A DNA stretch of 64,000 bases from Sulfitobacter sp. DSM 110093 (lineage in GTDB: Bacteria > Pseudomonadota > Alphaproteobacteria > Rhodobacterales > Rhodobacteraceae), in NCBI RefSeq assembly GCF_022788715.1, contig NZ_CP085167.1, positions 2,369,001 through 2,433,000 on the forward strand. The letters are read 5' to 3'. The notes beneath the pieces are model-generated. The model was given only the letters and a program-made list of their open reading frames with translations. It was not told where the DNA came from and searched no databases. A program made the translations under genes and the position numbers. Positions 22,947 to 32,529 of the stretch are shown here, one piece after another (positions within the stretch are counted from its first letter, which is position 1; each line of letters opens with the position of its first letter).

Positions 22947-24044
22947 TTAGGTGTTGAAAAGGAAGTGCAGCACGTCGCCATCCTTGACGATATAGCTCTT
23001 ACCTTCAGCACGCATCTTGCCAGCCTCCTTGGCCGGGCCTTCGCCGCCAAGGCTTACAAAATCATCATAGGCGATGGTTTCGGCCCGGATGAATCCCTTT
23101 TCGAAATCTCCGTGAATCACACCGGCGGCCTTCGGAGCAGAAGTGCCGGATTTGATCGTCCAAGCGCGCGCTTCCTTGGGGCCGACGGTGAAGTAGGTCT
23201 CGAGATGCAGCAGTTCATAGCCCGCACGGATCAAACGATCGAGACCGGCCTCTTTCAGCCCCATCTCTTCGAGGAACATATCGGCCTCTTCGGCCTCTAG
23301 CTGGCTGATCTCTTCTTCGATTTGGGCCGAAATTACGACATGTGAATTGCCCTGCGCTGCGGCCATTTCGGCAACTTTCGCAGAATGCGCGTTGCCTTCT
23401 GCGGCTTCCGCCTCGCCTACGTTGCAGACGTAAAGTACCGGTTTCGTGGTCAACAGTTGCAGCATCCGCCATGCTTTGGTGTCATCTTCGTCCACCTCAA
23501 CCACGCGCGCGGGGTTGCCCGCTTCAAGCGCTTCGAGCGCCATACGCATCAGGCGTTCTTGCTGCACCGCCTCCTTGTCACCGCCACGCACCTTGCGCAC
23601 GATGTTCTGGAGGCGTTTCTCGATGCTCTCAATATCCGCCAGCATCAACTCGGTGTCGATGGTTTCGGCATCTGCCACCGGGTCTACGCGGCCTTCGACG
23701 TGAGTTACATCTCCGTCTTCAAAGCAGCGCAGCACATGGGCGATGGCATCAACTTCGCGAATATTGGCAAGGAACTGGTTCCCCAATCCCTCCCCTTTCG
23801 AGGCGCCTTTGACCAAACCGGCGATATCAACAAAGGTCATGCGCGTGGGAATGATGCTTTTTGATGCCGCGATCTCGGCCAACTTGTCGAGCCGCGCGTC
23901 GGGCACGGCCACCTCGCCGACATTGGGCTCGATGGTACAGAACGGAAAATTCGCCGCTTGCGCCGCTGCGGTGCGGGTCAGCGCGTTGAAAAGGGTCGAT
24001 TTGCCGACGTTCGGCAGACCGACGATGCCCATTTTGAAACCCAT
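22947..24044 (-). CDS. ychF: Redox-regulated ATPase YchF
   Basis: OBG-family P-loop protein that binds ribosomes and prefers ATP over GTP. The 365 residues show G1 ([15 protein letters not shown], 9-23), G3 ([20 protein letters not shown]), the helical coiled-coil insertion, the relaxed G4 typical of YchF, and the C-terminal TGS domain ([20 protein letters not shown], ending [11 protein letters not shown]). Length is the family norm. It starts with ATGGGTTTC and appears to be the first gene of a leftward unit. Confidence 0.95.
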   Translation of the reverse strand: MGFKMGIVGLPNVGKSTLFNALTRTAAAQAANFPFCTIEPNVGEVAVPDARLDKLAEIAASKSIIPTRMTFVDIAGLVKGASKGEGLGNQFLANIREVDAIAHVLRCFEDGDVTHVEGRVDPVADAETIDTELMLADIESIEKRLQNIVRKVRGGDKEAVQQERLMRMALEALEAGNPARVVEVDEDDTKAWRMLQLLTTKPVLYVCNVGEAEAAEGNAHSAKVAEMAAAQGNSHVVISAQIEEEISQLEAEEADMFLEEMGLKEAGLDRLIRAGYELLHLETYFTVGPKEARAWTIKSGTSAPKAAGVIHGDFEKGFIRAETIAYDDFVSLGGEGPAKEAGKMRAEGKSYIVKDGDVLHFLFNT

Positions 24045-24103
24045 GACGATACCCCTATAAAAGCTGCGCGTGTGTTAGGGGTAAGGACCGCAAAGCGCAA
24101 GGC

Positions 24104-24295
24104 TCAGCGCGCGCGTCGGTCCTGATGCGCCTGATAGATCAAGATCCAAGCCAGCAGGATAAACATCGGATGTGTCAGCCCGCCAGAAAAGATGATCGCG
24201 GGCAGCCAGATCAGGAACACGACGATAGATAGTATCGGCCGTCCGATCAGCAGGATCGACAGCGGCGGCAGAAAGAGGGCGAGCACATAATTCAT
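24104..24295 (-). CDS. YqaE/Pmp3-like small membrane protein
   Basis: The 63-residue protein has two transmembrane helices (YVLALFLPPLSILLIGRPIL and FILLAWILIYQA, with a hydrophobic middle) and the FLPPL motif of the Pmp3/YqaE family, which influences membrane potential and stress tolerance. Its C-terminus is basic. No strong ribosome-binding site is visible. It lies leftward, between ychF and the divergent trpA. Confidence 0.7.
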   Translation of the reverse strand: MNYVLALFLPPLSILLIGRPILSIVVFLIWLPAIIFSGGLTHPMFILLAWILIYQAHQDRRAR

Positions 24296-24451
24296 GGGAT
24301 ATGAGATAGGCGCAGCTTTGCCAAATGGAAGGGTGAAAGACGCAGCCTAAGCATGAATAGGCGAAATTTGCCATGTCCCACCCTCTCTACGGATTGATTT
24401 TCACCGCCACATTCGGCATTGCCGAGGAAAGCACCAACAAAGGCCAGAAGC

Positions 24452-25243
24452 ATGACCCGTATCGACGCCAAATTCGAAGACCTCCGCGCCCGCGGCAAAA
24501 AGGCGTTTGTGTCCTATGTGATGGCCGGCGACCCGGATTTCGACCGCTCCCTTGAGATCGTGCGCGGCCTGCCTGCCGCCGGGGTGGATATCATCGAACT
24601 TGGCCTGCCTTTCACCGATCCAATGGCCGACGGCCCCACGATCCAGCTTGCCGGTCAACGCGCCCTCGAAGCGGGGATGACCCTGAACCGCACGCTGGAA
24701 ATGGTCCGCGCCTTCCGCAAGAATGACGACACGACGCCGATCGTGCTGATGGGCTATTACAACCCGATCTATTCCATGGGTGTTGAGAAATTCCTAACCG
24801 AAGCCAAAGACGCCGGGATCGACGGGTTGATCGTGGTTGACCTGCCGCCCGAGGAAGACATCGAACTGTGCCTGCCCGCACAGGATGCTGGCCTGAACTT
24901 CATCCGCCTTGCCACGCCTACAACCGATGACAAACGCCTGCCCCGCGTGGTGCAAAACACCTCTGGCTTTGTCTACTACGTCTCGATCACCGGCATCACC
25001 GGCTCGGCCGAGGCGAATGCCGCCGATGTTTCGCCCGAAGTGTCGCGCATCCAAAAGGCCAGTGGACTGCCCGTGATCGTGGGTTTTGGCGTGAACACCC
25101 CCGAAAAAGCCCGCGCCATCGCGGAGGTGGCCGACGGTGTGGTGATCGGCTCGGCCATCGTGAACCGCATTGCTAACAGTGACAGCCCTGAGGATGTTTT
25201 GGCCTTCGTCAAAACCCTCGCCGACGGGGCGCATTCAGCATAA
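24452..25243 (+). CDS. trpA: Tryptophan synthase alpha subunit
   Basis: Cleaves indole-3-glycerol phosphate to indole and glyceraldehyde 3-phosphate; indole is channelled to TrpB. The 263-residue TIM barrel contains [19 protein letters not shown] with catalytic Glu and Asp, VDLPPEE, and the phosphate-binding SITGITGS and [11 protein letters not shown] chose the ATG at 24452 ([11 protein letters not shown]), the usual N-terminus, over an upstream in-frame start at 24419. trpB is not adjacent: it is on the opposite strand about 8 kb away. Confidence 0.96.
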   Translation: MTRIDAKFEDLRARGKKAFVSYVMAGDPDFDRSLEIVRGLPAAGVDIIELGLPFTDPMADGPTIQLAGQRALEAGMTLNRTLEMVRAFRKNDDTTPIVLMGYYNPIYSMGVEKFLTEAKDAGIDGLIVVDLPPEEDIELCLPAQDAGLNFIRLATPTTDDKRLPRVVQNTSGFVYYVSITGITGSAEANAADVSPEVSRIQKASGLPVIVGFGVNTPEKARAIAEVADGVVIGSAIVNRIANSDSPEDVLAFVKTLADGAHSA

Positions 25244-25271
25244 GAACCTGACGCCAAAGACAGCATCCAAA

Positions 25272-25306
25272 GCCCGCGCCGCCTGATTGGCCGCGCGGGC
25301 ATTGTT
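25272..25306 (+). terminator. Probable terminator after trpA
   Basis: GCCCGCGC (25272-25279) pairs with GCGCGGGC (25293-25300), followed by ATTGTTGTT. The T-run is imperfect. Confidence 0.6.
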
Positions 25307-25379
25307 GTTATGCCGTTCACAATTGCCAAGTCCCCCGCCAGTTGCTACCAAAAGTTAACTCATTCAGCAAAGGTGGCCC

Positions 25380-26570
25380 ATGCCCGTCATCACCAGCATC
25401 GACGATCTGAAACGTATATACAAACGGCGCGTGCCGCAGATGTTCTATGATTACGCGGAATCGGGCAGCTGGACAGAGCAGACCTTCCGCGAGAACAGCA
25501 GCGACTTTGACCAAATCCGCCTGCGTCAACGCGTGGCGGTTGATATGTCGGGCCGCAGCACAGCAACGCAGATGGTCGGCGAAGATGTCGCCATGCCCGT
25601 GGCGCTCGCCCCCGTGGGTCTAACGGGCATGCAATGCGCGGATGGGGAGATCAAGGCCGCCCGCGCGGCAGAGGCCTTTGGCGTGCCTTTTACCCTGTCG
25701 ACCATGTCAATCAACTCCATCGAAGACGTGGCCGAAGCGACGACAAAACCCTTTTGGTTTCAACTCTATACCATGCGCGATCAGGATTATGTCAGCCGTC
25801 TGATCCAGCGCGCTAAGGATGCGAAATGCTCGGCCTTGGTCATCACGCTTGATCTGCAAATCCTTGGCCAGCGGCATAAAGACCTGAAAAACGGCCTGTC
25901 GGCCCCGCCCAAACTAACGGCTAAGACTATCGCCAACCTTGCCACCAAATGGGGCTGGGGAATTGAGATGCTTAGCGCCAAGCGGCGGCATTTTGGCAAT
26001 ATCGTAGGCCACGTCCACGGTGTAACCGACAACGCCGATCTGGGCGCATGGACGGCAGAGCAGTTTGACCCCGCCCTTGATTGGGACAAGATCGCCAAGA
26101 TAAAAGAGAAATGGGGCGGCAAAGTGATCCTCAAAGGCATCTTGGATGCGGAGGACGCGCGGATGGCGCTGAAGGTCGGAGCGGATGCGATTATCGTCTC
26201 CAACCACGGCGGGCGACAGTTGGATGGTGCGCTAAGTTCGATCCGCATGCTGCCCGAAATCCTCGACGCGGTGGGCGATCAGATCGAAGTGCACCTCGAT
26301 GGCGGGATCCGGTCGGGTCAGGACGTGCTCAAAGCCATGGCGATGGGCGCAAAAGGCACCTACATCGGACGCGCGTTCATCTATGGGCTGGGCGCGATGG
26401 GGCAACCGGGTGTCACACGGGCGCTTGAGGTGATCCACCGCGAGTTGGACCTAACCATGGCGCTATGCGGTGAGACACAGGTCGCCAACCTTGGACGCCA
26501 TAACCTGTTGATCCCACGGAACTTTGGCGGCGATTGGCAGGAATGGCCGCGTGATCCGGCCAAATGCTGA
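25380..26570 (+). CDS. lldD: FMN-dependent alpha-hydroxy-acid dehydrogenase (LldD-like)
   Basis: Oxidises L-lactate or a related 2-hydroxy acid to the oxo acid, probably passing electrons to the respiratory chain. The 396 residues show the family TIM barrel: FYDYAESGSWTEQTFRENSS, MPVALAPVGLTGMQCADGEI, the FMN/substrate segment WFQLYTMRDQDYVSRLIQRA, the core KGILDAEDARMALKVGADAI and the active-site IVSNHGGRQLDGA with catalytic His near residue 275, then DGGIRSGQDVLKAMAMGAKG. Substrate is not decided by sequence alone. Its 3' end overlaps the next gene by 7 bp. Confidence 0.88.
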   Translation: MPVITSIDDLKRIYKRRVPQMFYDYAESGSWTEQTFRENSSDFDQIRLRQRVAVDMSGRSTATQMVGEDVAMPVALAPVGLTGMQCADGEIKAARAAEAFGVPFTLSTMSINSIEDVAEATTKPFWFQLYTMRDQDYVSRLIQRAKDAKCSALVITLDLQILGQRHKDLKNGLSAPPKLTAKTIANLATKWGWGIEMLSAKRRHFGNIVGHVHGVTDNADLGAWTAEQFDPALDWDKIAKIKEKWGGKVILKGILDAEDARMALKVGADAIIVSNHGGRQLDGALSSIRMLPEILDAVGDQIEVHLDGGIRSGQDVLKAMAMGAKGTYIGRAFIYGLGAMGQPGVTRALEVIHRELDLTMALCGETQVANLGRHNLLIPRNFGGDWQEWPRDPAKC

Positions 26571-27181
26571 TCTTTCTCAGCCGCGAACTGACCTTTCTCG
26601 CCACACCGAAAACCGGGACCACCGCCGTGGAAATGGCGTTAAAACCGGCAGCGGAAATTGTTTTTTCGCGCAATCGTAAACACTTGACTGCGCAGCGCTA
26701 CAGAAAGCGCGTGCTGCCGTTTTTGCAAGATACCTTCTCGGCCTCGCCCGAACCGCTGGCGGTGATGCGCAATCCGGTTGCGCAAATCCGCAGTTGGTAT
26801 CGCTATCGCAGCCAGCCGCGCCTTGATGGTACAAAGCTCAGCACCAAGGGGCTCACGTTTGAGCAATTCGTGCTTGAGGTAATTTCTGACGCGCCACCGC
26901 CGCGCGCGCAGATCGGCAGCCAGTTTTCCTTTCTGACCTCCGGCCAGGGTGCGCTGCTGGTGCACCATCTCTTTGCCTATGAAAGCCAACCCGCCTTTCG
27001 CGATTTTCTAAAAAATCGCTTGGAGCGTGAAATAGCATTCAAATCCAAAAACGTCTCTCCCGATCTGCCCGCACCGCTTTCCGCTGCTGTCGAAGCACAA
27101 CTGCGCGCCGCCCGGTCGCAGGAATTTGCGCTCTATGATCGGCTCCTGGCCGCTGATGGTTATCTGCTAACGCCGCAGTAA
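26564..27181 (+). CDS. Sulfotransferase-family-like protein
   Basis: Probably binds PAPS or a related nucleotide. The N-terminus [20 protein letters not shown] contains the P-loop-like PKTGTT 5'-phosphosulfate motif, and [17 protein letters not shown] (66-82) matches the 3'-phosphate-binding RNP...S..R region. The remaining part is helical and less conserved. It overlaps the 3' end of the lldD-like gene by 7 bp, so the two are likely co-transcribed. Function in this pairing is unknown. Confidence 0.7.
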   Translation: MLIFLSRELTFLATPKTGTTAVEMALKPAAEIVFSRNRKHLTAQRYRKRVLPFLQDTFSASPEPLAVMRNPVAQIRSWYRYRSQPRLDGTKLSTKGLTFEQFVLEVISDAPPPRAQIGSQFSFLTSGQGALLVHHLFAYESQPAFRDFLKNRLEREIAFKSKNVSPDLPAPLSAAVEAQLRAARSQEFALYDRLLAADGYLLTPQ

Positions 27182-27297
27182 TAGCAGGGCCCCCTGCCCT
27201 TTTGCCCTTTCCAGCCAAGCAAAACCGGTCTATACGCGCGGCTTCACGCGGGAATACAGCCTTGGAGGATTCCCGCCCTAATCAATTGGAGACTAAA

Positions 27298-27954
27298 ATG
27301 GCCGGAGAGATTCCTGATCTTGAAGCCCAGGTACGTACGGGGACAGGCAAGGGCGCCGCTCGTCAAGCACGTCGTGACGGCATGGTTCCTGGTATCGTAT
27401 TTGGTGGCGACAACGACCCGCTGCCGATCAATATCCCTTTCAACAAGCTGCTGACCAAGCTGCGCGCAGGCCGCTTTAAAGCGACCCTGTTCAACCTTAA
27501 GGTTGAAGGCCACGACGACGTTCGTGTGATCTGCCGCGACGTTCAGCGCCACGTTGTCAAAGACCTGCCCACGCACATCGACCTGATGCGCCTGAAGCGG
27601 ACAACCAAGATCAACCTGTTCATCAACGTCGAAGTCAAAGGCGAAGAAGAATGCCCCGGCCTGAAAAAGGGTGGCGTGCTCACTCTGGTTCGTCCGGAAG
27701 TTGAACTGGTCGTTACAGCGGCAGACATCCCCGAGTATGTGACCGTGGACATCACCGGTCTCGAAATCGGCGACAGCGCAACCATCAGCCGTGTTGACCT
27801 GCCCGAAGGCGCCAAGCCCACAATCGATCGCGACTTTGTTGTCGCCACGATTTCGGCTCCTGCCGGTCTGTCCGCGTCGGATGACGACGAGGACGAAACT
27901 GCGGCAGACGAAGTGCCAACAACCGAAATGGGTCCGCCCGACGGTGAAGAATAA
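27298..27954 (+). CDS. rplY: 50S ribosomal protein L25/general stress protein Ctc
   Basis: Binds 5S rRNA in the large ribosomal subunit. The 218-residue form is the long CTC-type: N-terminal L25 domain ([40 protein letters not shown]) and a C-terminal beta domain ([20 protein letters not shown] ... [16 protein letters not shown]) ending in an acidic tail ([15 protein letters not shown]). The ATG at 27298 with TTGGAGAC upstream gives the family start [15 protein letters not shown]; an upstream in-frame start at 27202 would add 32 unrelated residues. A terminator follows, so pth is probably separately transcribed. Confidence 0.95.
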   Translation: MAGEIPDLEAQVRTGTGKGAARQARRDGMVPGIVFGGDNDPLPINIPFNKLLTKLRAGRFKATLFNLKVEGHDDVRVICRDVQRHVVKDLPTHIDLMRLKRTTKINLFINVEVKGEEECPGLKKGGVLTLVRPEVELVVTAADIPEYVTVDITGLEIGDSATISRVDLPEGAKPTIDRDFVVATISAPAGLSASDDDEDETAADEVPTTEMGPPDGEE

Positions 27955-27979
27955 GCATCAGCCGCTAGGCAATGCTGGA

Positions 27980-28007
27980 ACGGGGTCGCATCACGCGGCC
28001 CCGTTTT
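27980..28007 (+). terminator. Rho-independent terminator after rplY
   Basis: ACGGGGTCGC (27980-27989) pairs with GCGGCCCCGT (27995-28004) with one G-U pair, followed by TTT. Confidence 0.8.
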
Positions 28008-28136
28008 GCGTTTAAGGGGTGATTTTTTTCAAAAGAAATCACCGCGGAATTTTCGAAAAAGCCCGGCACACAGCAGGCCATTCCATCCCCCTGCCCCGCT
28101 TGTTAAACTGCCGCGAAACCACAGGAGACCCCGCCC

Positions 28137-28844
28137 ATGAAACTGATCGTCGGCCTCGGCAATCCGGGTGCGAAATACGCCCGCAACCGCCACAATATCG
28201 GCTTCATGGCGCTGGACCGTATCGCGGATGTCCACGGCTTTGCCGCATGGAAAGGCAAGTTTCAGGGCAGTGTCAGCGAGGGGCGCTTTGGCTCTGACCG
28301 GGCGGCGCTGCTTAAGCCCGAGACCTTTATGAACAACTCCGGCCAATCGGTGCAGGCAGCGATGAAGTTCTACAAAATCGATGCGGGCGATGTGATTGTT
28401 TTCCATGACGAATTGGACCTCGCCCCCGGCAAAGTTAAATGCAAAACTAGCGGTGGCCATGCGGGCCACAACGGCCTGCGCTCTATCCATGCGCATATCG
28501 GCGCGGACTATGACCGCGTACGCATGGGCATCGGCCACCCCGGCCATAAGGATGCGGTGGCGGGCTATGTCCTGCGCGACTTCCCCAAAGCAGACGAGGG
28601 TTGGCTTGATGATGTGCTGCGGGGGATTTCAGACGGCGCTGCTGATCTGGTTCGGGGTGACACGGGGCGCTTTATGAATGCCGTGGCCCTGCGCGTGGCC
28701 CCGCCGCGCTCAGGCACCGGCAGCAAGGGTCCGCAAAAACCTGCCGAGGCAAAGCCTCAAGCCGCTTCCGCCAAACCTGCAACACCCGAACCAGAGGCAG
28801 AGGCCCAATCGCCGCTGCAAAAGCTGATGGACCGCTTTCGCTGA
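28137..28844 (+). CDS. pth: Peptidyl-tRNA hydrolase
   Basis: Releases tRNA from prematurely terminated peptidyl-tRNA. Conserved elements: GLGNPGAKYARNRHNIGFMA (6-25, with catalytic His), KPETFMNNSGQSV, HDELDLAPGKVK (catalytic Asp) and GGHAGHNGLRSIHAHIG. The core ends near residue 190. The last 45 residues are an Ala/Pro/Lys-rich extension (PQKPAEAKPQAASAKPATPE) ending in SPLQKLMDRFR, common in Rhodobacteraceae. CAGGAGA precedes the ATG. Confidence 0.96.
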   Translation: MKLIVGLGNPGAKYARNRHNIGFMALDRIADVHGFAAWKGKFQGSVSEGRFGSDRAALLKPETFMNNSGQSVQAAMKFYKIDAGDVIVFHDELDLAPGKVKCKTSGGHAGHNGLRSIHAHIGADYDRVRMGIGHPGHKDAVAGYVLRDFPKADEGWLDDVLRGISDGAADLVRGDTGRFMNAVALRVAPPRSGTGSKGPQKPAEAKPQAASAKPATPEPEAEAQSPLQKLMDRFR

Positions 28845-28934
28845 GCGGCCCAGCCTGACGCCCAGCCTGACGCAATGTCGGGCTGGCCCCCGCCCCTGCG
28901 CCGTGGTTCACTGAAACTGAACAGGGGGGACATC

Positions 28935-30110
28935 ATGCGTACATTCGGAAAATGGCTTGGCCGGGTCTTGCTCGCGCTTTTGGTTGCGGCAGTGGTCATC
29001 GGACTTTGGAAGCGCGAAGAGATTGAACGGCTTCTGGCGGTGAACTCTCTCTTCTCCGAAGAGAAGATCGTGCACAACTTCAGCCATATGGACGGCGCGT
29101 TTCTTTCTGCCCCGATTTCGCGCGGGGACGGGCTGACCAGCGAACTTGCCTACGGCCCTGAGACCGAACTGCCCGATGCCGTCGACGACTGGATCGCAGC
29201 CCGCGACGTGACCGCACTTGTGGTGCTAAAAGACGGCGCGATCGCCTATGAGAACTACTTCAAAGGCACCGGCCCCGAAGACCGCCGGATCAGCTGGTCA
29301 GTGGCGAAAAGCTATCTCTCGGCTCTGGTGGGCGTCTTGCTGGAGGAGGGACAGATTGCATCCCTTGATGATCCGGTCACGAAATACGCGCCCAATCTCA
29401 AGGGCAGCGCCTATGACGGGGCGAGCCTGCGCAACGTGCTGCATATGGCCAGCGGCGTGACCTTCGACGAAGACTATCTCGACTACGATTCAGACATCAA
29501 CCGCATGGGCCGGGTCGTGGCCTTGGGCGGCAGGCTGGATGACTTCACTGCCCAACTGACCGAGACTTTCGCCCAGCCGGGCAGCCAGTGGCAGTATGTC
29601 TCGATCGACACCCATGTCATCGGCATGGTGGTGCGCGGAGCCACCGGACGCAGCGTGCCGGAGTTGTTGAGCGAAAAGGTCATCGCGCCCTTGGGCCTGG
29701 AACATGCGCCCTATTACATCGTTGATGGCTCAGGCACCGCTTTTGTGCTGGGGGGCTTGAACATGACCACACGCGACTATGCCCGCTTTGGCCTGATGTT
29801 TGCCCAAGGTGGTGAATGGAATGGCACACAGGTCGTGCCCGAAGATTGGGTAACAGCATCAACCAGCCCCACCGCCCCCACCGCAGACGGACAGATCGGA
29901 TATGGCTACCAATGGTGGATCCCCGTGGGCGCGGCAGAGGGCGAATATATGGCGCGCGGCATCTATGGGCAGTACATCTATGTCGACACTGCCCGTAATG
30001 TGGTCATCGCCACCAACGCCGCCGACCGTAAATTCCGCGAGGCCGGGGTTGCAGACAAGAATGTCGAGATTTTCCGCGAGATCGCGGTCTCAGTCTCGGA
30101 CGGCACATAG
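28935..30110 (+). CDS. Membrane-anchored serine hydrolase, class C beta-lactamase fold
   Basis: Penicillin-binding-protein-like hydrolase of 391 residues. Residues about 8-25 form a single transmembrane or signal-anchor helix (LGRVLLALLVAAVVIGLW). The catalytic domain has SVAK as the SxxK motif in RISWSVAKSYLSALVGVLLE, YVS in WQYVSIDTHVIGMVVRG in the place of YxN, and a C-terminal YGYQWWIPV and ARGIYGQYIYV region of beta-lactamase/esterase (pfam00144) type. Substrate unknown (esterase or D-amino-acid peptidase are possible). The ATG at 28935 follows GGGGGGACATC; an upstream in-frame start at 28875 would overlap poor sequence. Confidence 0.82.
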   Translation: MRTFGKWLGRVLLALLVAAVVIGLWKREEIERLLAVNSLFSEEKIVHNFSHMDGAFLSAPISRGDGLTSELAYGPETELPDAVDDWIAARDVTALVVLKDGAIAYENYFKGTGPEDRRISWSVAKSYLSALVGVLLEEGQIASLDDPVTKYAPNLKGSAYDGASLRNVLHMASGVTFDEDYLDYDSDINRMGRVVALGGRLDDFTAQLTETFAQPGSQWQYVSIDTHVIGMVVRGATGRSVPELLSEKVIAPLGLEHAPYYIVDGSGTAFVLGGLNMTTRDYARFGLMFAQGGEWNGTQVVPEDWVTASTSPTAPTADGQIGYGYQWWIPVGAAEGEYMARGIYGQYIYVDTARNVVIATNAADRKFREAGVADKNVEIFREIAVSVSDGT

Positions 30111-30127
30111 GCCGAGTAAGGAAAACC

Positions 30128-30511
30128 ATGATACCTGACAGCAGAATCAACGTTCTGAACCAGCCGCTTGTGATCTGCGGAACCGACCCGGTGACGGGTT
30201 TCTTCCGCGATGGGCATTGCAACACCTGCGAACAGGACCAAGGCAGCCACACGGTCTGCGCAGTGATGACGGCAGAGTTTCTGGCCTATTCCAAATACGT
30301 CGGCAATGACCTCAGCACCTCGCGCCCCGAATTTGGCTTTGCCGGGTTGAAGCCCGGCGATCCTTGGTGCCTTTGTGCTGCGCGTTTTTTGCAGGCCGCT
30401 GATGAGGGCTGCGCGCCGCAGGTCCACTTGGCCGCCACACATCTACGCGCGCTCGATATCGTGCCGCTGGAGGTACTGCGCGACCATGCCATCGACCAGA
30501 GCGAGGGGTAA
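30128..30511 (+). CDS. DUF2237 family protein
   Basis: Conserved 127-residue protein of unknown function. The pattern NVLNQPLVICGTDPVTGFFR, DGHCNTCEQDQGSHTVCAVM, FLAYSKYVGNDLSTSRPEFG, FAGLKPGDPWCLCAARFLQA is diagnostic. Several conserved Cys (GHCNTC, TVC, WCLC) could bind a metal. It follows the serine hydrolase by 17 bp and precedes a DUF4893 gene by 2 bp, so the three may be co-transcribed. Confidence 0.88.
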   Translation: MIPDSRINVLNQPLVICGTDPVTGFFRDGHCNTCEQDQGSHTVCAVMTAEFLAYSKYVGNDLSTSRPEFGFAGLKPGDPWCLCAARFLQAADEGCAPQVHLAATHLRALDIVPLEVLRDHAIDQSEG

Positions 30512-30513
30512 AC

Positions 30514-31092
30514 ATGCGCCTGTGCCTCCTGCCCCTCCTGCTGCTGTTGCCTGTCTCAGCATGGGCGGAAACCACGCTCCGCCCCGCCGATAGCGCCCGG
30601 CTGGACAATTTCGACGCCGCCTTTGGCGATGCCGTGATGCAGGGCTTGGCGGGGGGCGAAGCGGGGGACGTGGCGACCCTGACACGCGCGCTCTCCGGGC
30701 AACCACAGGTCGCCTTTTCCGCCGATTTGCAGGGGGAATGGTCCTGCCGCACGATCAAGCTTGGCGGGATCAGCCCACTTGTTGCCTATTCCCCGTTCAA
30801 ATGCCGATTTACGGCGACCGACCGCGGTTTCGCCTTTGAAAAGCTGACGGGATCGCAGCTGACCCGCGGGGAGATTACCCTACGCGATGGCCGCGCAGTT
30901 TATGCTGGCGTGGGCTATGTGAATGGTGAAACAGCGCCCGACTATGCCGACCTGCCCGAAGATTTCACATCGGATGGTAAGGTGCAAAGCGATGTCGCGG
31001 TGTTCCAGCGGATCAGCCCGACACGGGCCCGGCTGATGTTTCCATCACCAGCGGTGGAAAGCGATTTCGATATTCTGGAATTGACGCGCTAA
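30514..31092 (+). CDS. Exported DUF4893 domain protein
   Basis: Periplasmic protein of 192 residues with an N-terminal signal peptide (MRLCLLPLLLLLPVSAWA). The mature region has DSARLDNFDAAFGDAVMQGL, LQGEWSCRTIKLGGISPLVA, YSPFKCRF and VFQRISPTRARLMFP, matching DUF4893. Two conserved Cys (SCRT and FKCRF) could form a disulphide. Function unknown. Confidence 0.82.
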   Translation: MRLCLLPLLLLLPVSAWAETTLRPADSARLDNFDAAFGDAVMQGLAGGEAGDVATLTRALSGQPQVAFSADLQGEWSCRTIKLGGISPLVAYSPFKCRFTATDRGFAFEKLTGSQLTRGEITLRDGRAVYAGVGYVNGETAPDYADLPEDFTSDGKVQSDVAVFQRISPTRARLMFPSPAVESDFDILELTR

Positions 31093-31108
31093 AGGCGCCA
31101 CGCCGCTG

Positions 31109-31642
31109 TCAGGCCGCGTGGCAAAGCTGTAGCTTGGACTTGGGCCGGGGCATCAGAGAATCGTCCATCAGGTCTTCGATGAAAGTGCTCAAAAGTTGGG
31201 TTCGCCCGGTGACCCCTGCCTTGCGGTAGATCGCATTGGTCTGCGCTTTTACGGTGCCTTCAGAGGTGCCGCGCATCTCTGCAATATCACGTGTATTCAG
31301 ACCCTTGGTCAGAAAGATCGCCACATCCCGCTCGGCTGGGGTAAGGTGCCATTCGCGAAAATGTTCTTCGAGCACATCGGCGAATTCCACCGCACAATGG
31401 CGCAGGGCCGTTTCCGCCCGCTCGGCACGCTGAAGGCTCATGCGCAGCGCCATCCACCCCAGCACAACGCCAAGGATCAGTCCCAAAACCTGAACGCCTT
31501 TGTTGGGGCCAATATCAGCAAGCGGTATGCCAAAAAGCGTGACGCCCCGACCTTCCAGCGCAAAAACCAGCACGAAATAGACGGTCGCGTTAAACTGCAA
31601 AGCGGCGATGACCCACAGAGCGATCTTTTTCTTATTATTCAT
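31109..31642 (-). CDS. Membrane-anchored LuxR-type HTH regulator
   Basis: Unusual regulator of 177 residues with two N-terminal transmembrane helices (ALWVIAALQFNATVYFVLVF and VQVLGLILGVVLGWMALRM), a short coiled coil (SLQRAERAETALR), and a C-terminal LuxR/GerE HTH (WHLTPAERDVAIFLTKGLNT, RDIAEMRGTSEGTVKAQTNA, IYRKAGVTGRTQLLSTFIED). It would bind DNA from the membrane. No sensing domain is visible. The nearby operator-like repeat at 32530-32555, upstream of the exported paralogues, is one possible target; that is speculation from proximity. Confidence 0.85.
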   Translation of the reverse strand: MNNKKKIALWVIAALQFNATVYFVLVFALEGRGVTLFGIPLADIGPNKGVQVLGLILGVVLGWMALRMSLQRAERAETALRHCAVEFADVLEEHFREWHLTPAERDVAIFLTKGLNTRDIAEMRGTSEGTVKAQTNAIYRKAGVTGRTQLLSTFIEDLMDDSLMPRPKSKLQLCHAA

Positions 31643-31845
31643 GGTGAAGCCTTGCCTTGGTATCCGCCGTATTTAACCGCGGCCCACCGAAGTGCAAGGG
31701 ATGGCGGCCATGCGCCGTGATCAACCCTTAGTGATTTGGCACCCGCCCCGAAGGGCAGGTGCAGGGTCTCAAAGCCAGCTCTGGGGCCAGTTCTCTGGCC
31801 GAAAGAGTGTTGTAGCGCAGTGCCTTATCAGGCAGCAGGCCACGT

Positions 31846-32112
31846 TCAATGTGGGAAGCGGTCCACGGAAGCGTCGCTCTGAGCGGTTGGGAAGACGGTG
31901 ATTGTCACATCAGACAGGTCTTCAGCGCGCAGGTTGCCGCTTTCGAAATTGTCCAGTTTGGACGCATCTACGGCTTCGCTCCGGCTGGAGTAGGAAACGC
32001 CGTCATTGGTTTGATCATTGTAGCCGATACGCTGACCTTCCATGCCCTGAGCGGAAGCGGCAGAGCCTGCTGTAGCAAGGATAAGGGCGGTTGTTGCGAG
32101 TGTCTTTTTCAT
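31846..32112 (-). CDS. Small exported protein, tandem paralogue 1
   Basis: 88-residue protein of unknown function with a signal peptide (MKKTLATTALILATAGSAASA). The mature part contains GMEGQRIGYNDQTNDGVSYS, SRSEAVDASKLDNFESGNLR and AEDLSDVTITVFPTAQSDAS. It is about 85% identical to the protein encoded at 32153-32419 and follows it by 40 bp, so the two are likely co-transcribed leftward. The 3' parts of the two genes share a nearly identical stretch of more than 50 bases, pointing to recent duplication or gene conversion. Periplasmic or surface location is expected. Confidence 0.8.
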   Translation of the reverse strand: MKKTLATTALILATAGSAASAQGMEGQRIGYNDQTNDGVSYSSRSEAVDASKLDNFESGNLRAEDLSDVTITVFPTAQSDASVDRFPH

Positions 32113-32152
32113 GTCGTGTCCTTTTGGGGAAGTAAGTGAATGGTGCCCGCAA

Positions 32153-32419
32153 TTAGCGCGGGAAACGGTTCACGGAAGCGTCGCTCTGAGCGGTTGGGAA
32201 GACGGTGATTGTCACATCAGACAAGTCTTCGGCGCGCAGGTTGCCGCTTTTGAAATTTTCGAGTTTGCTCTCATCCACGGCTTCGCTGCGGCTGGAGTAG
32301 GAAACGCCATCGTTGGCCTGATCGTTGTAGCCAATACGCTGGCCTTCCATGCCCTGAGCGAAAGCAGCGGTGCCTGTTGTGGCTAGGATAAGGGCGGCGG
32401 TTGCGAATGCGGTTTTCAT
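32153..32419 (-). CDS. Small exported protein, tandem paralogue 2
   Basis: 88-residue paralogue of the downstream gene: signal peptide MKTAFATAALILATTGTAAFA, then GMEGQRIGYNDQANDGVSYS, SRSEAVDESKLENFKSGNLR and AEDLSDVTITVFPTAQSDAS. The ATG at 32419 with AAGGAACACG upstream gives the same N-terminus as paralogue 1, so I prefer it to a longer frame beginning at 32503. A 26-bp inverted repeat lies about 110 bp upstream and may control both genes. Confidence 0.8.
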   Translation of the reverse strand: MKTAFATAALILATTGTAAFAQGMEGQRIGYNDQANDGVSYSSRSEAVDESKLENFKSGNLRAEDLSDVTITVFPTAQSDASVNRFPR

Positions 32420-32529
32420 ATCGTGTTCCTTTTCATTCCCGGGGTGGGTTGTGAGCCGGTCATCAGTGACGCGGCGTCGTTGGGATGACAGGGAAAAGGG
32501 CATTCGAGGGGGGATTGGCTATCTGCCTC

